A stretch of 64,000 nt of DNA from Sphingobacteriales bacterium (GTDB lineage: Bacteria; Bacteroidota; Bacteroidia; Chitinophagales; Chitinophagaceae), in the NCBI GenBank assembly GCA_012270485.1, contig JAAXIF010000098.1:78809-142808 (forward strand), written 5' to 3'. A program made the translations under genes and the position numbers. Of this stretch, positions 17,544 through 27,067 are shown one piece after another; position 1 is the stretch's first letter; every line of letters begins with the position of its first letter. The notes under the pieces were generated by a model. It did not search any database, had not been told where the DNA came from, and worked only from the letters and a program-made list of their open reading frames with translations.

Positions 17544-18836
17544 ATGAATATTCTTTTACTTGGATCAGGTGGCCGTGAACATGCACTGGCATGGAAAATG
17601 TCGCAGAGCCATCATTGTGATGCCCTTTTTATTGCACCCGGTAATGCCGGTACCTCTCAATTCGGTACCAATTTATCGATGGCTGTCACAGATTTCGAAG
17701 CCATCAAACAAGCTTGTATTGAAAACAAAATCGATATGCTGGTGGTAGGACCGGAAGAACCCTTGGTGAAGGGCGTATATGATTTTTTTGAAAAAGATCC
17801 TGCACTACAAAGAATTGTGGTGGTAGGACCTTCTGCAAAAGCTGCACAATTAGAAGGCAGTAAAGCATTCAGTAAAAAATTCATGCAGCGTCACCAGATA
17901 CCTACGGCAGGGTATGCTGAGTTTACTGCAGACAATTTTGAAGAAGGAAAAAAATACATTGTAACGCATAGTTTACCTGTTGTATTAAAAGCGGATGGAC
18001 TTGCTGCGGGTAAAGGTGTTGTAATTGCTTCAACACATGAGGAAGCATTACAAACATTTGAAGAAATGATTCTTCATAAACAATTTGGTGATGCTAGTAG
18101 CAAAGTAGTGATTGAAGAATTCTTGAAAGGTATAGAAGTAAGTGTATTTGTTTTAACCAATGGATCAGATTATCAGATTATCGGTCATGCAAAAGATTAT
18201 AAAAGAATCGGCGAAGGCGATACCGGCTTAAACACAGGTGGCATGGGCTGTGTAAGCCCTGTACCTTTTATGGATGATGTATTTATGCGCAAAGTAGAAG
18301 AACGCATTATTGTGCCAACCGTAAAAGGATTGGAACAAGAAGAACTCATCTATCATGGTTTTATTTTCTTCGGACTGATGAATGTAAATGGTGAACCTTT
18401 TGTGATTGAATACAATTGCAGAATGGGAGATCCGGAAACTGAAGTGGTAATGCCACGTTTACAAACTGATCTGGTTGCTTTATTTGCTGCGATGGATAAC
18501 GGTACACTCGCTGATGCTAACATTGCTTATGATGAAAGATACTGTGCAACAGTAATGGCAGTTAGTGGCGGTTATCCGGGCGATTATGAAAAGAATAAAA
18601 TCATTCATGGATTGGAACATGCTACTGCATCAAAAGAAGTCATCGTATTTCATGCAGGTACAACACAAAACGAAAACAATGTTTTAACAAATGGTGGCAG
18701 GGTTTTAGCAGTAACCGCGTACGGAAATAATATTGCGGATGCTGTGAACAAATCAAAAAATAAATTGAAAGAAATATCGTTTGAAGGAATGTATTTTCGG
18801 AGGGATATTGGGTTTGAGTTTGGGGGGAGTGAATAG
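17544..18836 (+). CDS. purD: phosphoribosylamine-glycine ligase
   Basis: 430 residues, the normal length. It begins MNILLLGSGGREHALAWKM, followed by VVGPEEPLVKG, the ATP-grasp region VVLKADGLAAGKGVVIA, GLNTGGMGCVSPVPF and the metal-binding NCRMGDPETE. It catalyses the second step of purine synthesis: 5-phosphoribosylamine plus glycine and ATP to GAR. No other purine genes are adjacent. A TACTTTCG box at 17518-17525, one base off the Bacteroidota -7 consensus, lies 18 bp before the ATG. Confidence 0.97.
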   Translation: MNILLLGSGGREHALAWKMSQSHHCDALFIAPGNAGTSQFGTNLSMAVTDFEAIKQACIENKIDMLVVGPEEPLVKGVYDFFEKDPALQRIVVVGPSAKAAQLEGSKAFSKKFMQRHQIPTAGYAEFTADNFEEGKKYIVTHSLPVVLKADGLAAGKGVVIASTHEEALQTFEEMILHKQFGDASSKVVIEEFLKGIEVSVFVLTNGSDYQIIGHAKDYKRIGEGDTGLNTGGMGCVSPVPFMDDVFMRKVEERIIVPTVKGLEQEELIYHGFIFFGLMNVNGEPFVIEYNCRMGDPETEVVMPRLQTDLVALFAAMDNGTLADANIAYDERYCATVMAVSGGYPGDYEKNKIIHGLEHATASKEVIVFHAGTTQNENNVLTNGGRVLAVTAYGNNIADAVNKSKNKLKEISFEGMYFRRDIGFEFGGSE

Positions 18837-18922
18837 TCCATAGTTAATAGTCCATAGACCATGGTTGAAAACCTTGCAAGGAAATTAAAAACTATGGACT
18901 ATCGACCATGGACCATGGACTC
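18837..18922. repeat. word-repeat palindrome between purD and mreB
   Basis: Imperfect tandem words of the type GTCCATAG and ACCATGG on the left, and their complements (CTATGGAC, CCATGGAC) on the right, around a loop rich in A. It starts directly after the purD stop and uses the same words as the region after alaS (37773-37855). Confidence 0.65.
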
Positions 18923-18955
18923 TTCTCCAGCCCGCGAAAAATCAGTATTTTAGGC

Positions 18956-18987
18956 TTTGTTATTTCAAGTAATTTCATCCACCTTTG
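18956..18987 (+). promoter_or_regulatory. candidate mreB promoter (Bacteroidota type)
   Basis: TTTG at 18956-18959, a 20-nt spacer, then CACCTTTG at 18980-18987, one base away from the TAnnTTTG -7 consensus. It would start transcription about 30 bp before mreB. Confidence 0.5.
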
Positions 18988-19024
18988 CAATCATTGACGA
19001 ACAAATAAGAACTTTTTCTATACA

Positions 19025-20050
19025 ATGGGATTATTCAACTTTTTTACGCAGGAAATAGCCATGGATCTGGGTACCGCTAATACCCTCATTATCCATAATG
19101 ATGAAGTAGTGGTAAATGAGCCATCGATCGTGGCCCTGAACCGTAACAATATGAAGGAAGTACTTGCCGTAGGTAAGAAAGCCCTCATGATGCACGAGAA
19201 AACCCATGAAAGTATTCGTACGGTTCGTCCGCTGAAAGATGGTGTAATTGCCGATTTTAATGCTGCCGAGTTGATGATCAGGGAGTTGATCAAGATGATC
19301 TACCCCAAAAAACCCCTTTTCCCACCCAGTTGGAGAATGGTGATTTGTATCCCTTCCTCTATTACCGAGGTAGAAAAACGTGCCGTTCGTGATAGTGCCG
19401 AGCAGGCAGGAGCCAAAGAAGTATACATGATCCATGAACCCATGGCTGCGGCGCTGGGTATTGGCATTGATGTGGAAGAGCCTGTAGGAAATATGATCAT
19501 TGATATTGGAGGTGGTACCACCGGTATTACAGTAATTGCCCTTGCAGGTATTGTGTGCGACCAGAGTATCCGTGTAGCAGGTGACGAGTTTACTGCAGAT
19601 ATCATGGAAGCCCTCCGTCGTTACCATAGTTTATTGATTGGTGAGCGTACCGCTGAACAGATCAAAATCAATGTAGGTGCTGCCATGAAAGACCTAGATA
19701 ATCCACCGGATGATATGCCCGTAAATGGTCGCGACCTGGTAACAGGTATCCCTAAACAGATCATGGTCAGCTATCAGGAAATCGCTGAAGCATTGGATAA
19801 AAGCATTTTCAAAATTGAAGAAGCGATCCTGAAAGCGTTGGAAACCACACCACCTGAATTGGCTGCTGATATTTACCGCAGAGGTTTATACCTCACCGGC
19901 GGTGGCGCTTTGTTACGTGGACTGGATAAGCGTTTAAGTGCAAAGATCAAATTACCGGTTCATGTAGCGGATGATCCTTTGAAGAGTGTAGTACGTGGTA
20001 CCGGACTGGCACTGAAAAACTATCAGCGTTTTCCATTCATTATGAGATAA
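19025..20050 (+). CDS. mreB: rod shape-determining protein MreB
   Basis: 341 residues of the actin-like MreB family. Visible blocks are DLGTANTLIIH (phosphate 1), IDIGGGTTGITVIALAG (phosphate 2), ITEVEKRAVRDSAEQAGA and the C-terminal LTGGGALLRGLDKRL adenosine-binding block. MreB forms cytoplasmic filaments that position the elongasome. First gene of mreB-mreC-mreD-mrdA-rodA. The start ATG is preceded by a plausible promoter, and 55 bp separate it from mreC. Confidence 0.97.
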   Translation: MGLFNFFTQEIAMDLGTANTLIIHNDEVVVNEPSIVALNRNNMKEVLAVGKKALMMHEKTHESIRTVRPLKDGVIADFNAAELMIRELIKMIYPKKPLFPPSWRMVICIPSSITEVEKRAVRDSAEQAGAKEVYMIHEPMAAALGIGIDVEEPVGNMIIDIGGGTTGITVIALAGIVCDQSIRVAGDEFTADIMEALRRYHSLLIGERTAEQIKINVGAAMKDLDNPPDDMPVNGRDLVTGIPKQIMVSYQEIAEALDKSIFKIEEAILKALETTPPELAADIYRRGLYLTGGGALLRGLDKRLSAKIKLPVHVADDPLKSVVRGTGLALKNYQRFPFIMR

Positions 20051-20105
20051 CACCGAAACCGGTGAATGTATCCGATCATTTTGAATGTCCTAATCAAAGT
20101 TTGCG

Positions 20106-20957
20106 TTGAAGAATATATTTCTTTTCATACGGCGTTATTTCACTTTCCTGAGCTTTTTACTGCTTCAGGTATTTGCCATCGTTTTATTGACCCGTTCCAG
20201 CAAAACGCATGAGGCTTTCTTTTCTGATGCAACCAGTGAATTAACCGGAAAACTCAATGAACGTTATAGTAATCTGCGCAGTTATTTTAGTCTTTCAGAA
20301 ACCAATCGACAATTAGCAGAAGAGAATAATCGACTGAGAAATCTCTTGGCCAGTAATCATATCGCCCCGGATAGCACTACCATCAACTATACAGATACTA
20401 CATACAGAGACTCAACCGGTCGTTATCGTAAGTTCACCTGGCTTCCTGCCAAAGTCATTGGTAATACCGTCACACTTCAAACAAATTTCCTAACCCTAGA
20501 AAGAGGCAGTAATCAAGGTGTGAAAAAAGGAATGGCAGTTATTGGACCAGAGGGAATTGTGGGAGTAGTAGTTGAAACCAGTGCCAATATCAGCAAAGTC
20601 ATGAGCTTACTTCACCGCAATAGCCGTGTAAGTGCCATGCTCAAAAAAGACAATAATGCAGGTAGTATTGAATGGGATGGCAGTGATCCTTCGATCCTAA
20701 CGCTTCGCAACGTTTCTAAAAGTGCGAAAGTAGTGAAGGGCGATACCGTTGTTACCAGCAATTATTCCGCGAACTTCCCTTCAAATTTGATGGTGGGAAC
20801 TGTAGCATCCATTGTAGCAGACCCGTCCAGTAATTTTTATACGCTGAAAATCAAAACAGCCACCAATTTCTTTAGTATTCAATATGTTTACTTAGTAGAA
20901 AATGTCCGTTTTGCTGAACAGGTACAAATTGAAAATACCCCATTGACCAACCAATGA
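20106..20957 (+). CDS. mreC: rod shape-determining protein MreC
   Basis: 283 residues from a TTG start. One N-terminal membrane helix (YFTFLSFLLLQVFAIVLL) is followed by a coiled coil (SLSETNRQLAEENNRLRNLL) and the two beta-barrel domains with VIGNTVTLQTNFLTLERGSN and KKGMAVIGPEGIVGVV. It sits in the periplasm and links MreB to PBP2 and RodA. The TTG start is preferred because the helix begins immediately, and the 3' end overlaps mreD by 4 bp (ATGA). Confidence 0.94.
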   Translation: MKNIFLFIRRYFTFLSFLLLQVFAIVLLTRSSKTHEAFFSDATSELTGKLNERYSNLRSYFSLSETNRQLAEENNRLRNLLASNHIAPDSTTINYTDTTYRDSTGRYRKFTWLPAKVIGNTVTLQTNFLTLERGSNQGVKKGMAVIGPEGIVGVVVETSANISKVMSLLHRNSRVSAMLKKDNNAGSIEWDGSDPSILTLRNVSKSAKVVKGDTVVTSNYSANFPSNLMVGTVASIVADPSSNFYTLKIKTATNFFSIQYVYLVENVRFAEQVQIENTPLTNQ

Positions 20958-21487
20958 GTAGTCTTGTAAAAAATATTGTTCGATTTACTCTGTTCATCTT
21001 TTTACAGGTATTCATCCTCAATGAGGTTCCACCTCTGCATCGGTTCATTGTTCCCTATGTTTACTTCTTATACATACTCTGGTTGCCTTTTAATATGAAC
21101 CGGGTGTTATTGATGGTCATCGCATTTATTTTTGGTCTCACACTCGATTCTTTTACCGGAACCTTAGGACTGCATGCCGCTCCGTGTGTACTGATTGCAT
21201 TTATTCGCCCATTTATGCTGAGCATACTGCTACCCCAAGAAACCATTGAACAGAGCTATAGCGAACCGGGCAGTAGGAGTATGGGCTGGGCTCCTTATAG
21301 CCTCTATGTAGGCTTACTCACTTTTATCCATCATTTCTATCTTGTACTCATAGAATGGCTCCAATTCGGAGACTTCCTCTACTTCCTCGGAAAAGTGCTG
21401 GGTACCACTGCTATCAGCTTACTGATGATTTTCCTTGCAGAGCTATTGTTCCTGCGGAAAGGAAAGTATAGAACGAATGCGGCTTAG
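20954..21487 (+). CDS. mreD: rod shape-determining protein MreD
   Basis: 177 residues, almost entirely hydrophobic with about five membrane helices. It has the MreD-like start (LVKNIVRFTLFIFLQVFILNEV) and FGLTLDSFTGTLGLHAAPCV. Overlaps mreC by ATGA, indicating translational coupling. Part of the inner-membrane elongasome, with no known enzymatic activity. A 30-bp perfect inverted repeat starts at the base after the stop codon. Confidence 0.92.
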   Translation: MSSLVKNIVRFTLFIFLQVFILNEVPPLHRFIVPYVYFLYILWLPFNMNRVLLMVIAFIFGLTLDSFTGTLGLHAAPCVLIAFIRPFMLSILLPQETIEQSYSEPGSRSMGWAPYSLYVGLLTFIHHFYLVLIEWLQFGDFLYFLGKVLGTTAISLLMIFLAELLFLRKGKYRTNAA

Positions 21488-21556
21488 AAATCAAAAGTAA
21501 AAAGTCAAAATTCAAAAAGGGAAAAGTTTTGAATTTTGACTTTTTACTTTTGATTT
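21488..21556. terminator. 30-bp perfect inverted repeat between mreD and mrdA
   Basis: Arms 21488-21517 and 21527-21556 are complementary over all 30 bp around a 9-nt loop. They are composed of the words AATCAAAAGT, AAAAAGTC and AAAATTC. Very AT-rich; it could terminate part of the mreBCD transcript. Confidence 0.65.
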
Positions 21557-21653
21557 TGACTTCTTCACACTTTTGCAAAATTTTTTTCGTTTGATCCATA
21601 ACAAAGCGTCAAATTTGTAATACACTTCACTTTTAAGTTTAGTCCCAAGATCT

Positions 21654-23744
21654 ATGCCTGTCTTCAACCAGAGTCGCAGCCGTGTGATACAGTTTATTTT
21701 TGCAGGTGTTTTCATTGCTATCACGGGGCAATTGATCAACCTGCAGTTGTTTTCTGGTCAGTATAAACTGGCTGCAGATAACAATGCTTTTTATCGGAAA
21801 GTCATCTATCCCGATCGCGGTATTATTTTCGACCGAAAGAAAAGAGGGATTCTGGAAAATACCATCAGTTATGATTTGGTTGTCATTCCATCAGAAGCTC
21901 GTGGTACCGATACAATGACCCTTTGTAGATTATTGAATATAGATACTGCTGCTTACAAAAAGAGGATGCGAGACCTTATCTTCAAAAATACAAGTGTAAA
22001 ACCCAGCGTTTTTGAGGCCTTGCTAACCCCTGAAATGTTCGCGAAGTTGAATGAAAACATGTATCGTTTCCCCGGCTTTTCTTTGAATGAACGTTCTGTT
22101 CGCACATATCCTTACAATGTAGGAGCTGCAGTATTGGGTTATATGGCAGAAGTGGATACCGGATTTTTACGTCGGCATAAAGGAGAAGGGTATGAAATGG
22201 GGGACTACTTTGGCAGTACCGGATTGGAAAATATTTATGAGAAAGTGTTGATGGGACAAAGAGGTATCAAACGATATATACGCGATAACAAAGGTCGTTT
22301 ACAAGGCTCTTGGGAGAACGGTGCATATGATACAGCCGCAGTTGCCGGAAACAATTTATACTCCAGTATTGATGTGGAGCTACAAGAACTTGGTGAAAAA
22401 CTGATGCAGAATAAAGTGGGCAGTATTGTAGCGATTAATCCTAAGACTGGCGGTATATTATGTATGGTGAGTGCACCAACCTACAATCCCAACTACCTCA
22501 CAGGCAACCAACGAAAAAAACACTTGGTCGATATGTTATACTTCGACCCACGACTTCCTTTGTTGAACAGAACGGTGGGCACATTCTATTCACCCGGCTC
22601 TACATTCAAAACAATGGTAGGGATTATTGGTATGAATGAAGGAGTCATTGATGATAACTTCACCGTGAGTTGCGGTGGTGCCTATTATGGTTGTGGCAGA
22701 CCGATGGGATGTCATGCGGCAGGTACTTTCACTTTAAAACCTGCTATTTCAAAATCATGTAATAGTTATTTCGCTGCTACATATAGACGTATTCTCGAAA
22801 ATGGTAAATATCCTAACCGTGACAGTGCATTGAGTTCATTCAATCAATATGCTTATTCATTTGGTTTGGGTAGAAGATTGGGGGTTGATTTACCATCGGA
22901 GAAAATGGGTAATATGCCTACTCCTAAATATTATCATGGCATATTTGGTAAGAATTGGCAATCCTGCAATATCATTTCCAATAGTATTGGTCAAGGTGAA
23001 ATCACCACTACCCTTACCCAACTTGCGAATGTAATGGCCATCATTGCTAATAAAGGATGGTACTATACACCTCACCTGATTGATTCTATTGAAGGTGGCG
23101 ATGAGTTTAGTATGTTGGATAAGTTCAAGATCAAACATAAGACCAAAGAAATTCCTGAATATGTATGGGAAGAAGTGCATGAAGGCATGCAGGGAACCAT
23201 GGAATTTGGTACCGGTTTTTATGCAAAAGTTCCGGGTATCAATGTGTGTGGTAAGACAGGTACGGTGGAAAACGCGTACCGTGGTGAAAAATTAAAAGAC
23301 CATGCTTTCTTTGGTGCATTTGCACCGAGAGAAAATCCACGCATCGCTATTGCTGTGATGTGTGAGAACGCGGGGTATGGTGCTACTTCCGCTGCGCCTA
23401 TTGCCAGCTTATTGATTGAAAAATATTTGAAAGATTCCATCAGCGGTAATGATCGAAAAGCTAAAATTGAACAGTTGGCTAAAATGGATCTGATTCCACC
23501 TCAGATGAAAAGACAAATGGCGAAAAGAGATTCTTTGAGGCAGGCGCAACAAATGGCTGCAGCTAAAAAGGCAGCGCGTGACACTTCGGGTGTACAAGAA
23601 GCTCCTGAAGAAATGGAAACAGAAAGCACGCCTACAAAGCCAAATCCCGCAAAGACCCCTAAAAAAGACAGTGGTAGAACAGCAGCAGTTCTTCCCGAAG
23701 AATTACGCAAATCAACTACTGTAAAAAGAAAAACTGCGGCATAA
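21654..23744 (+). CDS. mrdA: penicillin-binding protein 2 (elongation transpeptidase)
   Basis: 696 residues. An N-terminal membrane anchor (RVIQFIFAGVFIAITGQL) is followed by the PBP dimerisation domain with YPDRGIIFDR, then a transpeptidase with the active-site serine in SPGSTFK (about 313-319), SCN (about 367) and KTGT (about 533). It cross-links peptidoglycan during rod elongation together with RodA. After the catalytic domain there is a low-complexity tail (about residues 600-696) rich in Lys, Ala, Pro and Thr. It ends 1 bp before rodA. Confidence 0.96.
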   Translation: MPVFNQSRSRVIQFIFAGVFIAITGQLINLQLFSGQYKLAADNNAFYRKVIYPDRGIIFDRKKRGILENTISYDLVVIPSEARGTDTMTLCRLLNIDTAAYKKRMRDLIFKNTSVKPSVFEALLTPEMFAKLNENMYRFPGFSLNERSVRTYPYNVGAAVLGYMAEVDTGFLRRHKGEGYEMGDYFGSTGLENIYEKVLMGQRGIKRYIRDNKGRLQGSWENGAYDTAAVAGNNLYSSIDVELQELGEKLMQNKVGSIVAINPKTGGILCMVSAPTYNPNYLTGNQRKKHLVDMLYFDPRLPLLNRTVGTFYSPGSTFKTMVGIIGMNEGVIDDNFTVSCGGAYYGCGRPMGCHAAGTFTLKPAISKSCNSYFAATYRRILENGKYPNRDSALSSFNQYAYSFGLGRRLGVDLPSEKMGNMPTPKYYHGIFGKNWQSCNIISNSIGQGEITTTLTQLANVMAIIANKGWYYTPHLIDSIEGGDEFSMLDKFKIKHKTKEIPEYVWEEVHEGMQGTMEFGTGFYAKVPGINVCGKTGTVENAYRGEKLKDHAFFGAFAPRENPRIAIAVMCENAGYGATSAAPIASLLIEKYLKDSISGNDRKAKIEQLAKMDLIPPQMKRQMAKRDSLRQAQQMAAAKKAARDTSGVQEAPEEMETESTPTKPNPAKTPKKDSGRTAAVLPEELRKSTTVKRKTAA

Positions 23745-23745
23745 C

Positions 23746-25092
23746 ATGAACAGAAGAAATCAAAATATCGTCACGCAGGGGGTTGATTATGTTGTTATTT
23801 GGTTGTATGCCATTTTAGTAGCCATTGGCATTCTTTGCATCTTCATGGTGGAGTATCGTCCTGAAACAGATTGGTTGGCTTCGTTTTTAGATGGCAAGAC
23901 CAGCTATAGCAAGCAATTGATATTTGCCGGTGTATGCGCTATTGCTGCCACTTTTATTTTATTGACTGATAGCAAATTGTTCACAGCATTTGCGAATCTG
24001 TTTTATCTCTTTGGTATTCTTTTAATGATCGCAACTTTTGCAATTGGTAAAAATATCAATGGATCAAAAAGCTGGATACCATTGGCAGGTGGATTTAACC
24101 TTCAACCTGCTGAACTGTGTAAGATATTTGTATCATTGGCATTGGCGAAATACTTATCCAGACAAGAAATTGATTTTTCAAAAATTCGCTCACAATTGGT
24201 AGCAGGAGCTATCGCCTTGGCTCCGGCCGTGTTATCGATTCTACAACATGAATTAGGGCTTGCATTGGTATACACAAGTTTTGTTATTGCCATGTATCGT
24301 GAAGGCCTACCCGCACAAATTTTGATTGTTGGTTCTTCTTTTGGTGCACTGGTTGTTGCGACGCTCATTTTAGAGCCCAACGTTTTAGCAGTGATCCTTA
24401 CCATGATCGCCGCCGCAGTCATTTTTGTTTTGCGCAAACAAATCAAAAAGAAAAAAGGGTTATTAACAATTATCATTACCATTTGGCTGGTTTGTGTAGG
24501 TGTTCAACGATTTGTGGTTCCTTATATCTTTAATAATGTATTGGAGTGCTATCAGAGTACACGTATCTATAGCATGGTGGGTAAAGAGTATAACTGTGAA
24601 GACAACAAGCGTGCACAGGATAAATCGACCTCTAATAAAACCGTTCGTAAACCGGATGATTACAATGTGCGACAAAGTAAAATTGCCATAGGGTCAGGTG
24701 GTTTTTTTGGTCGAGGATTTTTGAAAGGCACGCAAACCCGTGGCAAATATGTACCAGAACAACGCACCGATTTCATCTTCACATCACTGGGGGAAGCATT
24801 TGGATTCGTAGGTTGTTTTGTATTTCTATTGTTATACCTCTTCTTATTATACCGTATTGTTATGATTGCTGAGCGTCAACGTAGTACCTTCAGTAGAGTG
24901 TATGCATACAGTGTGGTGAGTATATTTTTCTTTCATATTGCCGTAAATGTGAGTATGACCATTGGTTTGTTTCCTATTGTGGGTATTCCATTGCCACTCA
25001 TGAGTTACGGAGGATCGTCTTTGCTTACTTTTACAGTATTGATTTTTATTCTGCTGCGTTTAGATGCAGATAGACAAATGGTTTTACGTTAA
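23746..25092 (+). CDS. rodA: peptidoglycan glycosyltransferase RodA (SEDS family)
   Basis: 448 residues with about ten membrane helices. SEDS motifs include NGSKSWIPLAGGFNLQPAEL, FIFTSLGEAFGFVG and GIPLPLMSYGGSSLL. It polymerises lipid II and works with PBP2. The periplasmic loop before IAIGSGGFFGRGF is longer than in proteobacterial RodA, carrying a charged stretch (YNCEDNKRAQDKSTSNKTV, with two cysteines nearby). Start is 1 bp after the mrdA stop. Confidence 0.95.
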   Translation: MNRRNQNIVTQGVDYVVIWLYAILVAIGILCIFMVEYRPETDWLASFLDGKTSYSKQLIFAGVCAIAATFILLTDSKLFTAFANLFYLFGILLMIATFAIGKNINGSKSWIPLAGGFNLQPAELCKIFVSLALAKYLSRQEIDFSKIRSQLVAGAIALAPAVLSILQHELGLALVYTSFVIAMYREGLPAQILIVGSSFGALVVATLILEPNVLAVILTMIAAAVIFVLRKQIKKKKGLLTIIITIWLVCVGVQRFVVPYIFNNVLECYQSTRIYSMVGKEYNCEDNKRAQDKSTSNKTVRKPDDYNVRQSKIAIGSGGFFGRGFLKGTQTRGKYVPEQRTDFIFTSLGEAFGFVGCFVFLLLYLFLLYRIVMIAERQRSTFSRVYAYSVVSIFFFHIAVNVSMTIGLFPIVGIPLPLMSYGGSSLLTFTVLIFILLRLDADRQMVLR

Positions 25093-25106
25093 ATAGTGTA
25101 GTGTGT

Positions 25107-25859
25107 ATGAAAATTATTCCACTTTCGGAGGGCAGTTTTACCATTGATAAAACAAAGATTTTTGTTCCATTTGATACAGAAAAAGAAGAACTGAATAATA
25201 GACCCATTGGTAGTTTATTGGTGGAGATCCAGCCATTTGTGGTGATTACTGAAAAAGATGTGATACTGCTGGATAGTGGTCTTGGTTACAATGAAGCAGA
25301 TGGCACCCCACAACTATACAATAACCTGCAACGTGCAGGCATCAATCCTTCACAGGTTACAAAAGTATTGATGAGTCATTTACACAAAGACCATGCAGGT
25401 GGCGTAACCATTGATGGCAATAGTGGTCAAGATAGATTCATCGCTTTCCCTTATGCCACGTATTATGTGCAACAAAGAGAAATGGAATTTGCTTTAGGCA
25501 TCGGCTCAGCATCGTATATACCGGAAGATTTCAGATTATTAGAAGAGTTTAGCCGTGTTGAATGGTTAACAGAAGATGAAGGATTCATAGATGGATATAT
25601 CCGTTACCAGTTAACCGGGGCACATAGTAAATACCATCAGGTATTTTGGATCGAGGAAAACGGACAAACGATTTTTTTTGGTGGTGATGACGCTCCGCAA
25701 CTACAGCAAATGAAAAGCAGGTTCGTAGCCAAATATGATTACGACGGAAAAAAATGTATGGAACTTAGAAAACAGTGGTGGGAAGAAGGTCAGAGCAAAG
25801 GGTGGACTTTCCTCTTCTATCATGATATTCAATCACCGGTTTGGGGACCATTAAAATAG
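25107..25859 (+). CDS. metallo-beta-lactamase fold hydrolase
   Basis: About 250 residues from ATG 25107 (MKIIPLSEGSFTIDKTK); a GTG two codons upstream is possible. It carries the metal-binding motif SHLHKDHAGG (HxHxDH, near residue 92), LLDSGLGYN upstream, and LTGAHSKYHQVFWIEENGQT with GGDDAP downstream. It is a Glyoxalase-II-like/MBL-fold enzyme of unspecified substrate, probably cytosolic. 14 bp after rodA, so likely the tail of the shape operon, though no shape role is evident. Confidence 0.88.
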   Translation: MKIIPLSEGSFTIDKTKIFVPFDTEKEELNNRPIGSLLVEIQPFVVITEKDVILLDSGLGYNEADGTPQLYNNLQRAGINPSQVTKVLMSHLHKDHAGGVTIDGNSGQDRFIAFPYATYYVQQREMEFALGIGSASYIPEDFRLLEEFSRVEWLTEDEGFIDGYIRYQLTGAHSKYHQVFWIEENGQTIFFGGDDAPQLQQMKSRFVAKYDYDGKKCMELRKQWWEEGQSKGWTFLFYHDIQSPVWGPLK

Positions 25860-25864
25860 TAATC

Positions 25865-26299
25865 CTATTCTCCGTCTTTCTTTTCTCGCATTTTACGACG
25901 TAACTCCATACGATCCTGCAACTCTTTACGAACTACGTTCATGAATTCACGTTCAGCAACCAATGCTTTGTTTACTCTTTCATCTGATACCAATACTTTT
26001 TTGAGCTCAACACGATAACGCTTACGAATATTCAATACAGCTTCTTCAAAAGCAATAATATCTTCCTTGTTATCTTGTTTTGCCTTCCGTACTTCTGCAC
26101 TGTGACTATTATACAATGGCCAGAACTTTTCAGCTTCTTCGGTCGTCAAAGCAAGATGTTTGGTGAAATAAGCCACTTTTAGTATCTCAATATTCTCACG
26201 TGGCCCTCGCATTCTTTCGCCGGGAGGCTGTGCCTGAACATGACTATAGGCAATAAGTAACATTAAAAAGGAAATTGTAAAGCGTATTCTTGTTTTCAT
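25865..26299 (-). CDS. periplasmic Spy/CpxP-like protein
   Basis: 144 residues with a signal peptide (MKTRIRFTISFLMLLIAYSHVQAQ) and a helical, highly charged mature part. The block YFTKHLALTTEEAEKFWPLYN resembles the LTxxQ/Spy family, where alpha-helical coats bind unfolded protein; the C-terminus is a predicted basic coiled coil (ELQDRMELRRKMREKKDGE). Last gene of a sigma factor/anti-sigma/periplasmic protein operon, 6 bp after the anti-sigma gene. A role as sensor or effector of envelope stress is an inference from context. Confidence 0.7.
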   Translation of the reverse strand: MKTRIRFTISFLMLLIAYSHVQAQPPGERMRGPRENIEILKVAYFTKHLALTTEEAEKFWPLYNSHSAEVRKAKQDNKEDIIAFEEAVLNIRKRYRVELKKVLVSDERVNKALVAEREFMNVVRKELQDRMELRRKMREKKDGE

Positions 26300-26305
26300 G
26301 ATCAG

Positions 26306-27043
26306 TTATTTAATATCTACTGTTTCTGTTGATCCTGTAGATTCTTGTAAGTACTGTTTCAGTTCATCATCCGACATATCACCCAAATGATCGTTTACAT
26401 CCGGTAATTCATCTATTTGTAAAGATTCTCGATCAGCCGTAGCAATCACTAATTTCTCAGCACTACTTAGATAATTCGTTAATTCATCTTCACTCAGTTT
26501 AGATATTTCATTGGAAACATCCATTTGTGCATATTGATCAGTATTAACTGATTCAATGGTTTGATTACCGTTATAAATAAAAGCTGCTGTTACCAACAAG
26601 CCTATCATTACCGCCGCCACTACAAAACGCATCCATGGGCTTTTTCTGAAAGCAGGCATCGAAATAACCTTTCCTGTATCAATTGTTGCTTTCTCTGCAA
26701 TTATTGCTTGAATATCTAATTCAGGAACGGTATTGGTTTGATAAGGATTGGTTTTAGGTATCGACTGTAAGAATGGTGCTACTTCCTGTAATTCGTCACT
26801 CACTTCAGTATGTCTTACTGCTAGCAAAATAGTATCAGGAAGCTGTTCAAAATAATTTTCCGGCACTACAAATACATTGGTTTTGTCGGACAATCCAATA
26901 CTGATTCGCTCCAGGATTATTTCAGATAAAGCATCAAAATAACCAACAGGTACCATATAAGGTACTGCAACCGGCCAAGCATTAGCAGCACTTACTATGC
27001 TTGTCAATTCTATTGTTATTTCTTCCCTGTTCTGCATATTCAT
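26306..27043 (-). CDS. probable membrane anti-sigma factor
   Basis: 245 residues with one membrane helix (WMRFVVAAVMIGLLVTAAFIY, about residues 131-151). The N-terminal cytoplasmic half has a tandem motif VPVGYFDALSEIILERI and VPENYFEQLPDTILLAV, and the C-terminal half is acidic with ISKLSEDELTNYLSS and DELKQYLQES repeats. It follows the ECF sigma factor by 24 bp in the same direction, the usual place for its regulator. It has no zinc anti-sigma (HxxxCxxC) motif, so the family is inferred mainly from position and topology. Confidence 0.65.
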   Translation of the reverse strand: MNMQNREEITIELTSIVSAANAWPVAVPYMVPVGYFDALSEIILERISIGLSDKTNVFVVPENYFEQLPDTILLAVRHTEVSDELQEVAPFLQSIPKTNPYQTNTVPELDIQAIIAEKATIDTGKVISMPAFRKSPWMRFVVAAVMIGLLVTAAFIYNGNQTIESVNTDQYAQMDVSNEISKLSEDELTNYLSSAEKLVIATADRESLQIDELPDVNDHLGDMSDDELKQYLQESTGSTETVDIK

Positions 27044-27067
27044 TAGATAACTGTGGTGTTCGTAGGT

